Shown here: positions 46,600 through 55,719 of the stretch, piece after piece
How positions within the stretch are numbered: position 1 is the first letter of the stretch
Layout: every line of letters starts with the position of its first letter
NCBI RefSeq assembly: GCF_013409205.1
Contig: NZ_JACCAE010000001.1
Location: 1,426,001-1,490,000 of the forward strand
Direction of reading: 5' to 3'
Source: Janibacter cremeus
GTDB taxonomy: Bacteria > Actinomycetota > Actinomycetes > Actinomycetales > Dermatophilaceae
Length of the DNA stretch: 64,000 bases
The notes under the pieces: generated by a model
Seen by the model: the letters and a program-made list of their open reading frames with translations, nothing else
What the model was told of the DNA's origin: nothing
Databases searched by the model: none
Position numbers and translations under genes: made by a program

Positions 46600-49500
46600 A
46601 TGCCCTCTGTCGCCCTCCTCGCCCAGAAGGCCGTGAGGGCCCGCCGCGAGCGCCGGCTGGCCCGTCCCGCACCCGTCGGACCGTACTCACGGATCCGACT
46701 GGACATGCGCCAGTCCGGCCGGACGCTCACCCTCGAGGCGCTCACCGGGCCGATGCTGCACTTCCACGACGTGTGGCTGCTCCTGGCTGACGACTGGATC
46801 CGAGTCGGCTCCTGGGAGTCCAGCGACGTCATGTCCTCGGGAGAGCCGGCTCTGAGACACCGGTCGACCATCGACCTCGACGTGATCGCGCCCGAGGCCC
46901 CCCCGGACCCCGACGCCGACGAGGCCGAACCCGGCGCGATCACATCGGTCTGGGTCTCCGTCACGGAGGATCGTCAGCGACCTCCGCGCTACGCGACCGA
47001 GGTCGTCGCGACGGACACGACCTTGTCCTACCGCGTTCCCCTCGGACGATTCCGGCGGACGCCGCTGCCCGGCTTCTCCCCCGTGACGAACTCGGCCGGG
47101 CAGTTCGTCTTCCCTTACGTCAATCGCAACGGCCACCTCGCATTGGCCATCGACCGTCCCCTTCGCGCGACGCTGCGCGTCGAGGTCGCCCACTTGCAGG
47201 TCAGCGCCGGACGCCTGGTGATCGCCGGCGCTCTTGCGTCGCGGCACGCCACCTTGACGACGGCCCGGCTGCACCTCGTCGGTCGGGACGGCGTCTACCG
47301 GTCGAGCAGCGCGGCGACGATCAGCCTCGACACGGACAGGACCGTGCGGACCTTCAGCGCGCGCCACTACGAGTTCTCCTCGGAGCACGACTTCCGCCGC
47401 GACCTCGAGGGGGGGCTGGCCACCAGCGACACGATTGCGGACCTGTGGGTCGAGGCCACCACCGACGAGGGCGAGACCGTGTGGGGCCGGGTCGGCCGCA
47501 CTCCCTATCTCGTACGGCGGGGAACCAATGACGGCTGGGTGACATCGGGCGAGAGCACACTGGCCATCACGCCGTACTACACCTTCAAGGCCAAGTACCC
47601 CTCCTTGCACCTGGAGCTGTTCCCTGCGGATGCGTACCGGCACCTGCAGAAGCTCATGCGTCCCGGATCCCGGTCGCTGCAGCGTCTCCGCCCCGGCGCC
47701 AAGCCTGTCTGGCTGGTCGGTGAGCGTCCCTCCAAGGCCCAGGACAACGGCCTGCACCTCTTTCGTCATCTGCGTGCCCACCATCCCGAGATCGACGCGT
47801 ACTACGTCATCGAGAAGGATTCCCCGGAGCGAGAGAACCTCGCGGGGCTGGACCACGTCCTCGAGTTCAAGTCGCTCGAGCACGTCGCGGTGTGTCTGCG
47901 CGCGGACCGTCTGATCGGGACCCATCACCCCAACTTCCTCTATCCCACGCGCACGCCAGGCTTCGCCCGTCTGATGAAGATGCCCAAGGTGTTCCTCCAG
48001 CACGGCGTCATGGGGACGAAGTGGATGGCCCCCAACTACGGCAAGCGGATCAGTTCCTTCCAGACAGACCTCTTCCTCGTCTCCTCCGAGCGCGAGAAGG
48101 AGTACATCGTCCAGGACTTCGGCTACCGATCAGACGAAGTGGCCGTCACCGGGCTGGCCCGGTTCGATGCCCTCTTCGACGGATCAGTCACCCCGATCAC
48201 GGGTCAGATCCTCGTGCTCCCGACGTGGCGCGACTGGCTGCAGGACCCGGCTGCCTTCACCGACACCGACTACTTCCAGCAGTGGCACGACTTCCTCACC
48301 AGTCCCCGTCTGGCGGCACTCCTGGAGCAGCAGGGCGCCCACGTCGTGTTCTGCCTGCACCCGAACATGCAGCAGTTCAGCCGACACTTCGACGTCGAGG
48401 GCGTCACCGTGGTCCAGCAGGGTGCCGTCGACGTCCAGCACCTGCTGAAGCAGAGCGAGGTCATGGTCACGGACTACTCGAGTCCCGGGTTCGACTTCTC
48501 CTTCCTGGACAAGTCCGTCATCTACTTCCAGTTCGACGTCCGCCGCTTCCTGGGGCGCTGGGGCAGCCACCTCGACCTGGGCAATGAGCTCCCCGGCCCC
48601 ATCACCTCCGACCTCGACACCGTCATCGACCTGCTCGCCGATGCCCTCGCGCGAGGCGGGAGCATCGAGCCCAGGTATGCCGCGAGGGTGTCCCGGTTCC
48701 TCACCCACCGCGACCGCCGGAACAGTGAGCGGATCGTCGAGGCGATCCACTCCGCACGACGGGACCAGTCAGTGCGACAGACCGTCGAGCAGAGCGAGCT
48801 CGTGCAGCTGCTCATCCGACGTGCGCGTCGCCACCGGTACTACTTCCCCCTCATGCGCCGACTCATCGCCGTGGCACGGATGCTGCCGGCTCGGGAGGCC
48901 ATCGTCTTCGAGAGCGGCCTGGGCCGTCAGTACGGTGACAGCCCTCGCTACATCTACGAGGAGCTGGTCCGGCGCAAGGACCCTCGGCGCAAGATCTGGG
49001 TCCACGACAAGTCCATCCCGGTGTGGGACCCGGGCCTCGTGGTCGTCAAGCGGCTGTCCCCGGCCTACTTCTGGCACCTGGGACGGTCCCGTTACTGGGT
49101 CAACAACCAGAACTTCCCCCACTACATCCGCCGCCGCCGCGATGGCGTCTTCGTGCAGACGTGGCACGGCACGCCCCTGAAGCGCATGCTCCACGACCTC
49201 GACGAGGTCGTCGGTCGCGACGACGGCTACGTCGATCGCGTCGACAGGGCGATCGGCCAGTGGACCACCCTCCTCTCACCCAGCCCATACGCCACGCAGG
49301 CCTTCCGCTCCGCCTTCAACTACGACCGGGACGTACTCGAGACGGGATACCCGCGCAACGACATCCTGTGTCTGACGGACACGTCCACGCTCGCCGAGCA
49401 GGTGCGGCAGCGCCTGCAACTGCCGGAGGGCAAGCAAGTCGTCCTGTACGCCCCGACCTTCCGTGACGACAGCCGGAACGGACGCGGATTCTCCTTCGAG

Positions 49501-49998
49501 CTGCCCTTCGACCTCGAGCGCTTCGTCCGGGAGATGGGTGACGACGTGGTCCTCCTCCTGCGGATGCATGTCCTCATCGCCGACCGCCTGGCAGTCCCTC
49601 CGGAGCTGAAGCACCAGGTCATCGATGTGTCGCGATACTCGGACATCCAAGAGCTCATGCTCGTCAGCGACGTCCTGGTGACCGACTACTCGTCCGTCTT
49701 CTTCGACTACACATTGCTTCGGCGCCCCATGGTTTTCCACGCGTACGACCTCGCTAGCTACCGCGACGCCCTGCGCGGCTTCTACCTCGACTACGAGGCA
49801 GAGGTCCCCGGCCCAGTCACGACCACCGAGGACGAGCTGCTCGGCGCCCTGCACCACAGCCTGTCCGTGGATGGTGCCGACCGGTCGACCACCGATGCGT
49901 TCATCGCCCGCTTCGCCCCACACGACGATGGTCACGCGGCCGCGCGAGTGGTCGACGCACTACTCCCCCCTCCGCGGCCCGGCTCGACCCGGTACTGA
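46600..49998 (+). CDS. Tandem CDP-glycerol glycerophosphotransferase (two catalytic domains)
   Basis: 1,132-residue protein, about twice the family length. Residues 25-325 are beta-rich, resembling TarF/TarL-type accessory domains. Catalytic domain 1 (about 370-720) has VFLQHGVMGTKWM (His468) and VTDYSSPGFDFSF. Catalytic domain 2 (about 765-1125) has VQTWHGTPLKRM (His856), APTFRDD and VTDYSSVFFDY. Both copies keep the catalytic HG and DYSS motifs, so both are probably active and may act as primer and polymerase or add two different units. A TTG 9 nt upstream is an alternative start. Confidence 0.92.
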   Translation: MPSVALLAQKAVRARRERRLARPAPVGPYSRIRLDMRQSGRTLTLEALTGPMLHFHDVWLLLADDWIRVGSWESSDVMSSGEPALRHRSTIDLDVIAPEAPPDPDADEAEPGAITSVWVSVTEDRQRPPRYATEVVATDTTLSYRVPLGRFRRTPLPGFSPVTNSAGQFVFPYVNRNGHLALAIDRPLRATLRVEVAHLQVSAGRLVIAGALASRHATLTTARLHLVGRDGVYRSSSAATISLDTDRTVRTFSARHYEFSSEHDFRRDLEGGLATSDTIADLWVEATTDEGETVWGRVGRTPYLVRRGTNDGWVTSGESTLAITPYYTFKAKYPSLHLELFPADAYRHLQKLMRPGSRSLQRLRPGAKPVWLVGERPSKAQDNGLHLFRHLRAHHPEIDAYYVIEKDSPERENLAGLDHVLEFKSLEHVAVCLRADRLIGTHHPNFLYPTRTPGFARLMKMPKVFLQHGVMGTKWMAPNYGKRISSFQTDLFLVSSEREKEYIVQDFGYRSDEVAVTGLARFDALFDGSVTPITGQILVLPTWRDWLQDPAAFTDTDYFQQWHDFLTSPRLAALLEQQGAHVVFCLHPNMQQFSRHFDVEGVTVVQQGAVDVQHLLKQSEVMVTDYSSPGFDFSFLDKSVIYFQFDVRRFLGRWGSHLDLGNELPGPITSDLDTVIDLLADALARGGSIEPRYAARVSRFLTHRDRRNSERIVEAIHSARRDQSVRQTVEQSELVQLLIRRARRHRYYFPLMRRLIAVARMLPAREAIVFESGLGRQYGDSPRYIYEELVRRKDPRRKIWVHDKSIPVWDPGLVVVKRLSPAYFWHLGRSRYWVNNQNFPHYIRRRRDGVFVQTWHGTPLKRMLHDLDEVVGRDDGYVDRVDRAIGQWTTLLSPSPYATQAFRSAFNYDRDVLETGYPRNDILCLTDTSTLAEQVRQRLQLPEGKQVVLYAPTFRDDSRNGRGFSFELPFDLERFVREMGDDVVLLLRMHVLIADRLAVPPELKHQVIDVSRYSDIQELMLVSDVLVTDYSSVFFDYTLLRRPMVFHAYDLASYRDALRGFYLDYEAEVPGPVTTTEDELLGALHHSLSVDGADRSTTDAFIARFAPHDDGHAAARVVDALLPPPRPGSTRY

Positions 49999-50063
49999 TT
50001 CGCGGGGCCCTCATCGGTGTTCGCCGCCGTCAGCCTTCCCCGCCGCCGGTGAAGATCTCGTGG

Positions 50064-51245
50064 TCAGGAGCGGGCCGTCGGGGTCCTGCGTGAGATCGCG
50101 GTCCTGATCCAGGTGCGAGCGCGAACGGGCAGTCGGGAGCTGATGCCGGACCGGACCCTCCTGCGCACTGTGTCGAGGGTGCTGGGGTCGGGAGACTCCT
50201 CGGCACGGTTCGCTCGGCTCCGCTCACGGTTCGCGCGGTCGTACTCCGCTCTCAAACGACCCAGCACGGGCGGGAGGACCGCGGACGTGAGTGCCAGAAG
50301 GGCCTGGTCGCTCACCTCGCTCGGTCGCACAGCGTGGGACTGGTCCGGCGTGTCCCGCAGATCAGCCAGGTCGCCGACCACATCGAAGCCGCCCGCCTCG
50401 AGTGTCGCGATCGCACCGTCGGTGTGCACCTCGAGGGCCGCCAGCTCATCGGGGAGCAGGCGGATCTTGTGCCCGGCCTCCCGCGCGAGCAGGTTGTGGC
50501 TGAGGTAGTTCCTGATCCACCTGTACTTGTCGTACCCGTCGCTGCCGACCTCCTCCAGCAGCTGCGGCCCGATCAGCTGCATCAGGCGAGCGGCCTCCGC
50601 AGTCAACGACTCGTTGGCGAAGGCCTTGTTCTGCGTCAGCTCCGTCTCCGGGATCTCGCAGGCCTGCGCGAACCGGGTCCACAGCACCGAGGACGGTGTA
50701 CCGCTGGGTGGCAGCGTCACGAGATGGATTCGGTCGTGGGGGACGTGCTTCCCCCATCGGGGCAGGACACGAGATGGGTCCAGGGTTGCCCAGTTCCAAC
50801 GTTCGTTGTCGGCGGTCTCCATCGACTCGAGCATGTCAGCGAGGTCGATCGAGTCACCGAGCTTCAACCGCTCCTGCCACGCGGCCGGGAGCGTGCGCGC
50901 TGCGCTTCGCGCGGTGAAGACGACGTGGACCTCAGCAGGCTGGAGCCCCTCGATCAACCGCGCGATGAGCGCGTCGGGAACCATCGTGAACCACTCGCAC
51001 GACACGAGTGCGTTGCCCGGCCAGGCAGCGATCTCGCTCCGCAGCTGCGTCCAGCCCCTGTGCTGCGCCGGGCTGGGGGAGTCGGTGCGGGCCCACGCGG
51101 CCATCGCGATGTGCGTCCTGCGCGTTGGTCCGGGGAGGAGGACGCCCGCCTGCTGCAGGAGGGGCTTGTTGCTCCACACCGTGGTCTGCAGGAAGGTCGT
51201 CCCCGACTTCGGTGCGCCGATGTGTAGGTATACGCGCTCTGCCAC
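50064..51245 (-). CDS. Sulfotransferase-like protein 2 of the glycopolymer island
   Basis: 393-residue protein. The N-terminus VYLHIGAPKSGTTFLQTTVWSN is the PAPS 5'-phosphosulfate loop. HVVFTARSAARTLPAAWQERL near residue 107 is the 3'-phosphate region. The C-terminal 70 residues are basic and Arg-rich, possibly membrane-associated. Distantly similar in layout to the protein at 40762-41967. It lies between the tandem CDP-glycerol transferase and the CDP-alcohol transferase, consistent with polymer modification, which is inferred. Confidence 0.8.
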   Translation of the reverse strand: MAERVYLHIGAPKSGTTFLQTTVWSNKPLLQQAGVLLPGPTRRTHIAMAAWARTDSPSPAQHRGWTQLRSEIAAWPGNALVSCEWFTMVPDALIARLIEGLQPAEVHVVFTARSAARTLPAAWQERLKLGDSIDLADMLESMETADNERWNWATLDPSRVLPRWGKHVPHDRIHLVTLPPSGTPSSVLWTRFAQACEIPETELTQNKAFANESLTAEAARLMQLIGPQLLEEVGSDGYDKYRWIRNYLSHNLLAREAGHKIRLLPDELAALEVHTDGAIATLEAGGFDVVGDLADLRDTPDQSHAVRPSEVSDQALLALTSAVLPPVLGRLRAEYDRANRERSRANRAEESPDPSTLDTVRRRVRSGISSRLPVRARTWIRTAISRRTPTARS

Positions 51246-51330
51246 GGGGTCACCTTACGACAGCCGCGTCCGTCCCGACCGGTTCAGGATTCCCCCTCCG
51301 TCGTCGTACCGGGCGCCCCGTCCGTGCGTC

Positions 51331-52149
51331 TCAGGCGTCGAACCGCCGCGACGTGACGATCATCAGCAGGAAACCTCCGGCCGTCGCCAGGGCCAGGGGC
51401 AGCGAGAGGAGCAGCCACCACTGGAGGACGACGCCCTCGCCGACGACGTCCACCGCGGACAGGACGAGACCGAGGGTCGCGGCGACGAGGGTGATGAGGG
51501 AGAACTCGATCGCCACAAACGCGCGGAAGAAGGGGAAGAACCGCAGCAGGCTGCGCGCGGACCGCAGCCCGGCCGATCGGGAGGCCGCGGTCTGGGCGTC
51601 CTCCTCCCCCTTCGGCAGGCCCGCGTAGTGGCGGGCGACGTGGACGATGTCGCCGAAGGACTTCTTGAGCAGGACCACGCACGCGGTGAGTGCGCCGACC
51701 GTGGTCCACCCTCCGATCGACCCGAGACCACCGTCGACGTGGACACCCAGCGCGATGGGCAGTGCGGCCTCCGTGACGTAGTGGCCCACCCGGTCGAGGT
51801 AGACACCCATCGGCGAGGACGTCCCGCGCCAGCGGGCGACCTCACCGTCCGAGCAGTCGATCAGGATCTGGAACTGCATCAGGAAGGCACACGCGAGGAC
51901 CGCCCACCAGGAGGGGATGACCAGGACGGCGGCACCGATCACCCCGACGAGGATCATCAGCCACGTCACGCCGTTGGCCGATATTCCCGTCGGCAGGATC
52001 GCCCGGGTGAAGTGGAGGGACATGCGCCGCAGGTAGAGCGTGCCGGCCCAGTGCTCCGAGTTGCGTCGACCCACCACGGTCGGCGGCTGGGCCACCGCAC
52101 GCAGCTCCTCCAGCGAAGGGCGTCCGGCGCGAGGGTTCTGCTCGATCAC
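51331..52149 (-). CDS. CDP-alcohol phosphatidyltransferase with altered motif
   Basis: 272-residue membrane enzyme with about six helices. The CDP-alcohol motif D-x2-DG-x2-AR-x8-G-x3-D-x3-D is read as DCSDGEVARWRGTSSPMGVYLDRVGH, with the final Asp replaced by His. The rest is intact. It could transfer a phospho-alcohol from a CDP-activated donor to a lipid or inositol-type acceptor, perhaps a lipid carrier for the polymer. Its ATG overlaps the stop of the CDP-glycerol transferase/GT4 fusion by 4 nt (52146-52149), so they form one operon. Confidence 0.88.
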   Translation of the reverse strand: MIEQNPRAGRPSLEELRAVAQPPTVVGRRNSEHWAGTLYLRRMSLHFTRAILPTGISANGVTWLMILVGVIGAAVLVIPSWWAVLACAFLMQFQILIDCSDGEVARWRGTSSPMGVYLDRVGHYVTEAALPIALGVHVDGGLGSIGGWTTVGALTACVVLLKKSFGDIVHVARHYAGLPKGEEDAQTAASRSAGLRSARSLLRFFPFFRAFVAIEFSLITLVAATLGLVLSAVDVVGEGVVLQWWLLLSLPLALATAGGFLLMIVTSRRFDA

Positions 52150-54683
52150 GTGTGTCCTGTAGGTCGTGGCGTGGCTGGTGTCCGCGTGTCGTCCTCGAGG
52201 CCAATCGCCGTCGCGAACTCGTCCAGGGCGCTGGCGTTGTAGGCATCGACGTCCAGTGCGGTGAAGGCCGGACGCGCGGAAGCGAGCTCCATCATGGCAT
52301 GTCGGACCGCGTCGTCATCGCGAGGAACCACCACACCGCACCCTTCGGGAACCACGCCCTCGACGGAGGAGAAGGCCGTGGTCAGCACCGGCGTCTTCAG
52401 CGCGAGCGCCTCGAGGATGACCATGGGCAGCCCCTCGTGCTCGCTGGTCAACGCGAAGTAGCCGGCCGCCGCCACCACGGGGAAGGGGTTGGCCACTTGC
52501 CCGGTGAGGAAGACCGACCGCTCGACCCCCAACTCGACCGTGAGGGCGCGCAGCTCACCCTCCAGTGGTCCGGAGCCCATGATGACGACGGTGACATCGT
52601 GCCCGGCAGCGCGCGTGGCCGCTGCTGCGCGGATGAGCCGTGCCTGGTTCTTCTCGTGGGTGAGCCGGCCGGCAGTGACGAAGGTCGTCGTGCCCGCGTC
52701 CCGCAGAGTGGCCACCACCCGCTCGTCGAGCCCGAGGTCCTCGAGGGGGACCTGCGCGAGCGAGCGCACCCGGGACTCGTCGATGACATTACGTGCGCTG
52801 CGGAAGCTTGCGTTGCCGGCGTACCCGGCCAAGGAGCGCTCGTTCACCCGGGACAGCGACTCCGACACCGAGACCAACCGGTCGTAGCGGCGATAGAGGC
52901 TGAAGACCTGCTCCAGGTGCCGGGCGCGCGCGTTGCCGTGCTCGGCACTGCTGGCCACCTCGGCGGCCAGGTCGTTGTGCAGCCAGATCGAGTGCGTGCG
53001 CACATCGCCGGGGGCGACACCGCGCGACATCAGCAGGGCCCAGTAGGGCGAGTAGCCACCGAAGTCGATCACGTGGTCGAACTCCACCGAGCCGAAACAC
53101 CGCCCCCACTCGTCCTGCAGGAGACGGACGAGCCGGCTCACGGGCACGGCAGCGTGGTCGGCCCCGAGCCGCTCGAGCAGGTGTCGGAACCACACCACGC
53201 GCTTCGGGCCGTTGATCCCACCGACCTTGGGCAGGAGGCGCACTCGGCTGTCGACCGCCTCCGCGAAGGCACCGGGGTCGGCGTTGCGAGCGGGCCCCCA
53301 TGCGACCGAGACGTCGACGCCGTCGAGGTCGATCTCGCCCAGGAGGGCGATGAGCGAGGAGGTGACGCCGTTGTGTTGCAGTGATCCGCCGTGGATCAGC
53401 ACGCGGGGAACCCGCTGCCCGCCGTGGGTCCGCTCCGACAGTGACGTGCACCGGCCGACCGACGGCTGGGTACCCCCGAAGACCACGTCCACCACGCGCT
53501 CGGCGGCCCCTCCGTCGTCGAAGGGGGCGTACCGCTCCGCCCACTCATGGCGGACGTCAGCGCGGCCTCCCCCGCCGGCCACGTCCACGGCCGTCTCCTC
53601 CGGCGTCGTGCACAGGTGACCCGGCAAGTCCTCCGCGGGAAGGTAGAGCGGCCGGAGTCGCTCGTAGGCCGCGTGGTCCGGCACGTGGAAGGTGATCGGC
53701 AGGCGGGGGTCTGCCAGCGCGTCGAAGAGGATGCTGGAGTAGTCCGTGACGAGGTGGTCGGTGACCGCGAGGGCCTCGTTCGCCGGGACGTCGGGAGGCA
53801 CCAGCACGCCCCGGAGCGAGGGGAGATCCTGCGCCTGCGCGTGCACCACGGGGTGCGCCTTGACGAGGACCTGCCAGTCGTCACCAAGCACCCTGCTGAG
53901 CTCAGTGACGAGCTCATCCACGGCGTCGGTGTCGAGACGCGGGTCCGCGAAGGCCTCACCGCGCCATGTCGGCGCGACGAGCACGACCCGCCGCCCGTCC
54001 AGCGTCACGCCACGAGTCCGCAGGTGCTCGCGCACCTCGCGACGACGCTCGCCGGTGGCGTCCACCTGGACGTCCGTACGGGGCATGCCCACCTCGAGCA
54101 CGGACCCGGGGGCGATCCCCTCGAGGCGGTACGCCCGGCGGTACATCGTGTCCGTCATGTACGGCCCTGAGGAGAGCAGATGGTCCGCCGCGAGGAAGTT
54201 GCGGATGACATTGGCTGCCCCGAGCGCCCCACCGGGGACGTCGTACCCCATCGACTTCAGCGGGGTGCCGTGCCAGGTGTTGACGTAGGTCTGGCCCGCG
54301 CGTTTGCCGAACTCCGCGGGGAAGGTCGAGTTGTTGACCAGGTAGCCGGCCGTCGCGAGGTACCGGAAGTAGGCCGGGGTGCGATACCCCACGAGCCGCA
54401 CCCGCCCCTCGTCCAGACCGAGCGCCCGCAGGTGCTTGCGGGCACGTCGACGGCGCTCGTCGTCCGCCACGACCCAGACGTGGTGCAGGTGGTCGAAGTC
54501 CGGCGCTCGGACGAGATGGCGGAAGATCGCGTACGGACTGTCGACCAGCCCTACGCCGAAGGTCGCCTCGTAGAAGACGGTGTCGCTCTCGACCGGTCGG
54601 GTCCGCCAGTGGGCGACCCACTGCGCGCGGGGCATGCGTCGGGCGCGGTGGAGCACCGACCACACCTGCTTCGTCCTCGCCAT
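52146..54683 (-). CDS. CDP-glycerol glycerophosphotransferase fused to GT4 glycosyltransferase (copy 2)
   Basis: 845-residue paralogue of the 42-kb fusion. The N-terminal CDP-glycerol transferase domain has NTWHGTPLKSMG (His138) and VTDYSSILFDAL near residue 316. The C-terminal GT4 has TAGRLTHEKNQARLIRAA and TSEHEGLPMVILEALALKTPVLTT. ATG at 54683 chosen because GAGAGG sits 5 nt upstream; a GTG at 54689 falls on top of that site. It is divergent from the tagG exporter gene and coupled to the CDP-alcohol transferase gene. Confidence 0.92.
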   Translation of the reverse strand: MARTKQVWSVLHRARRMPRAQWVAHWRTRPVESDTVFYEATFGVGLVDSPYAIFRHLVRAPDFDHLHHVWVVADDERRRRARKHLRALGLDEGRVRLVGYRTPAYFRYLATAGYLVNNSTFPAEFGKRAGQTYVNTWHGTPLKSMGYDVPGGALGAANVIRNFLAADHLLSSGPYMTDTMYRRAYRLEGIAPGSVLEVGMPRTDVQVDATGERRREVREHLRTRGVTLDGRRVVLVAPTWRGEAFADPRLDTDAVDELVTELSRVLGDDWQVLVKAHPVVHAQAQDLPSLRGVLVPPDVPANEALAVTDHLVTDYSSILFDALADPRLPITFHVPDHAAYERLRPLYLPAEDLPGHLCTTPEETAVDVAGGGGRADVRHEWAERYAPFDDGGAAERVVDVVFGGTQPSVGRCTSLSERTHGGQRVPRVLIHGGSLQHNGVTSSLIALLGEIDLDGVDVSVAWGPARNADPGAFAEAVDSRVRLLPKVGGINGPKRVVWFRHLLERLGADHAAVPVSRLVRLLQDEWGRCFGSVEFDHVIDFGGYSPYWALLMSRGVAPGDVRTHSIWLHNDLAAEVASSAEHGNARARHLEQVFSLYRRYDRLVSVSESLSRVNERSLAGYAGNASFRSARNVIDESRVRSLAQVPLEDLGLDERVVATLRDAGTTTFVTAGRLTHEKNQARLIRAAAATRAAGHDVTVVIMGSGPLEGELRALTVELGVERSVFLTGQVANPFPVVAAAGYFALTSEHEGLPMVILEALALKTPVLTTAFSSVEGVVPEGCGVVVPRDDDAVRHAMMELASARPAFTALDVDAYNASALDEFATAIGLEDDTRTPATPRPTGHT

Positions 54684-54810
54684 GCGCACCTCTCGTCCTG
54701 ATCTCCCTGCAGGGCAGTCTATGAACCGGTCGGTATGATCACCCGCATGTACCCCGCGAGGCCCGGCCGCCCCGCGCCCTCACGGGCACGACGGCCGAGA
54801 AGGAACGACT

Positions 54811-55719
54811 GTGGCTGACGTCGCCCAAGCAGCCGGGCGGGCCTCCGTTCCCCCTGCGCCACCCGTCGAGGAGGCGCGGAAGCTGGCAGATCGACACGGA
54901 CTGCGAGCGCTCAGCGAGCGCCCGCCGCTGCGCCAGTACCTGAGAGACCTGTGGCAGCGTCGTTCTTTTCTCTGGACCCTGTCGTCGGCAGAGTCGCGCG
55001 CACAGAACGAGGCCAACTACCTGGGCCAGCTGTGGGCGGTGCTCAACCCGGCCCTGCTCATCACGAGCTACTACCTGATCTTCGGACTGCTCCTGGGCAC
55101 GCGAGGGGGGATCGACAACTTCGTCGGCTTCCTCGGCATCGGGGTCATCATGTTCGCCTTCACCTCGACCGTCATCACCCGAGGGGCCAAGGCGATCACC
55201 GGGAAGCTCAACCTGGTGCGCACGCTGCACTTCCCCCGGGCGATCCTGCCGGTGTCGGTGACCTTGACCGAGCTGCTGGCCTCGGTCCCGGGTTTCGCGC
55301 TGCTCTTCGTGCTGATGTTCGCCACCGGGGAACGACCCGATTGGGAGTGGCTGCTCTTCCCGGTCGCCGTCGCGATGCAGGGTCTGGCGCTGCTGGGCTT
55401 CGCCTTCATCGCGGCCCGCCTGGTCAACGCCTCCCCGGACATCGCCAACCTCATCCCGATCATCGTCCGCCTGCTGCGCTACGTCTCCGGGGTCTTCTTC
55501 CCCGTCGTGCACTACGTGGAAGGCTTCCCGACGGTCGTCCAGGAGGTGCTGACCATGCAGCCCTTCGCGCTGATGCTCACGACCGGTCGGCAGTCGTTGC
55601 TCAACGGCGAGGCAGTGGTCCTCTCGGACTGGCTCATCATGGCCGCCTGGTCAGTCGGTGCCGCGGTGGTGGGGCTGGTCCTCTTCTGGCAGGCGGAGAC
55701 GAGGTACGGCCGTGGCTGA
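54811..55719 (+). CDS. tagG: Teichoic-acid/polysaccharide ABC exporter permease (TagG-like)
   Basis: 302-residue ABC-2-type permease with six helices. A cytoplasmic N-terminus (1-70, ending SAESRAQNEANYLGQLW) is followed by LNPALLITSYYLIFGLLLG, and later PIIVRLLRYVSGVFFPV. Exports the lipid-linked glycopolymer across the membrane. GTG start with GAAGGA upstream. The last 8 nt overlap the start of the ATPase gene, indicating a coupled TagGH pair. Confidence 0.93.
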   Translation: MADVAQAAGRASVPPAPPVEEARKLADRHGLRALSERPPLRQYLRDLWQRRSFLWTLSSAESRAQNEANYLGQLWAVLNPALLITSYYLIFGLLLGTRGGIDNFVGFLGIGVIMFAFTSTVITRGAKAITGKLNLVRTLHFPRAILPVSVTLTELLASVPGFALLFVLMFATGERPDWEWLLFPVAVAMQGLALLGFAFIAARLVNASPDIANLIPIIVRLLRYVSGVFFPVVHYVEGFPTVVQEVLTMQPFALMLTTGRQSLLNGEAVVLSDWLIMAAWSVGAAVVGLVLFWQAETRYGRG

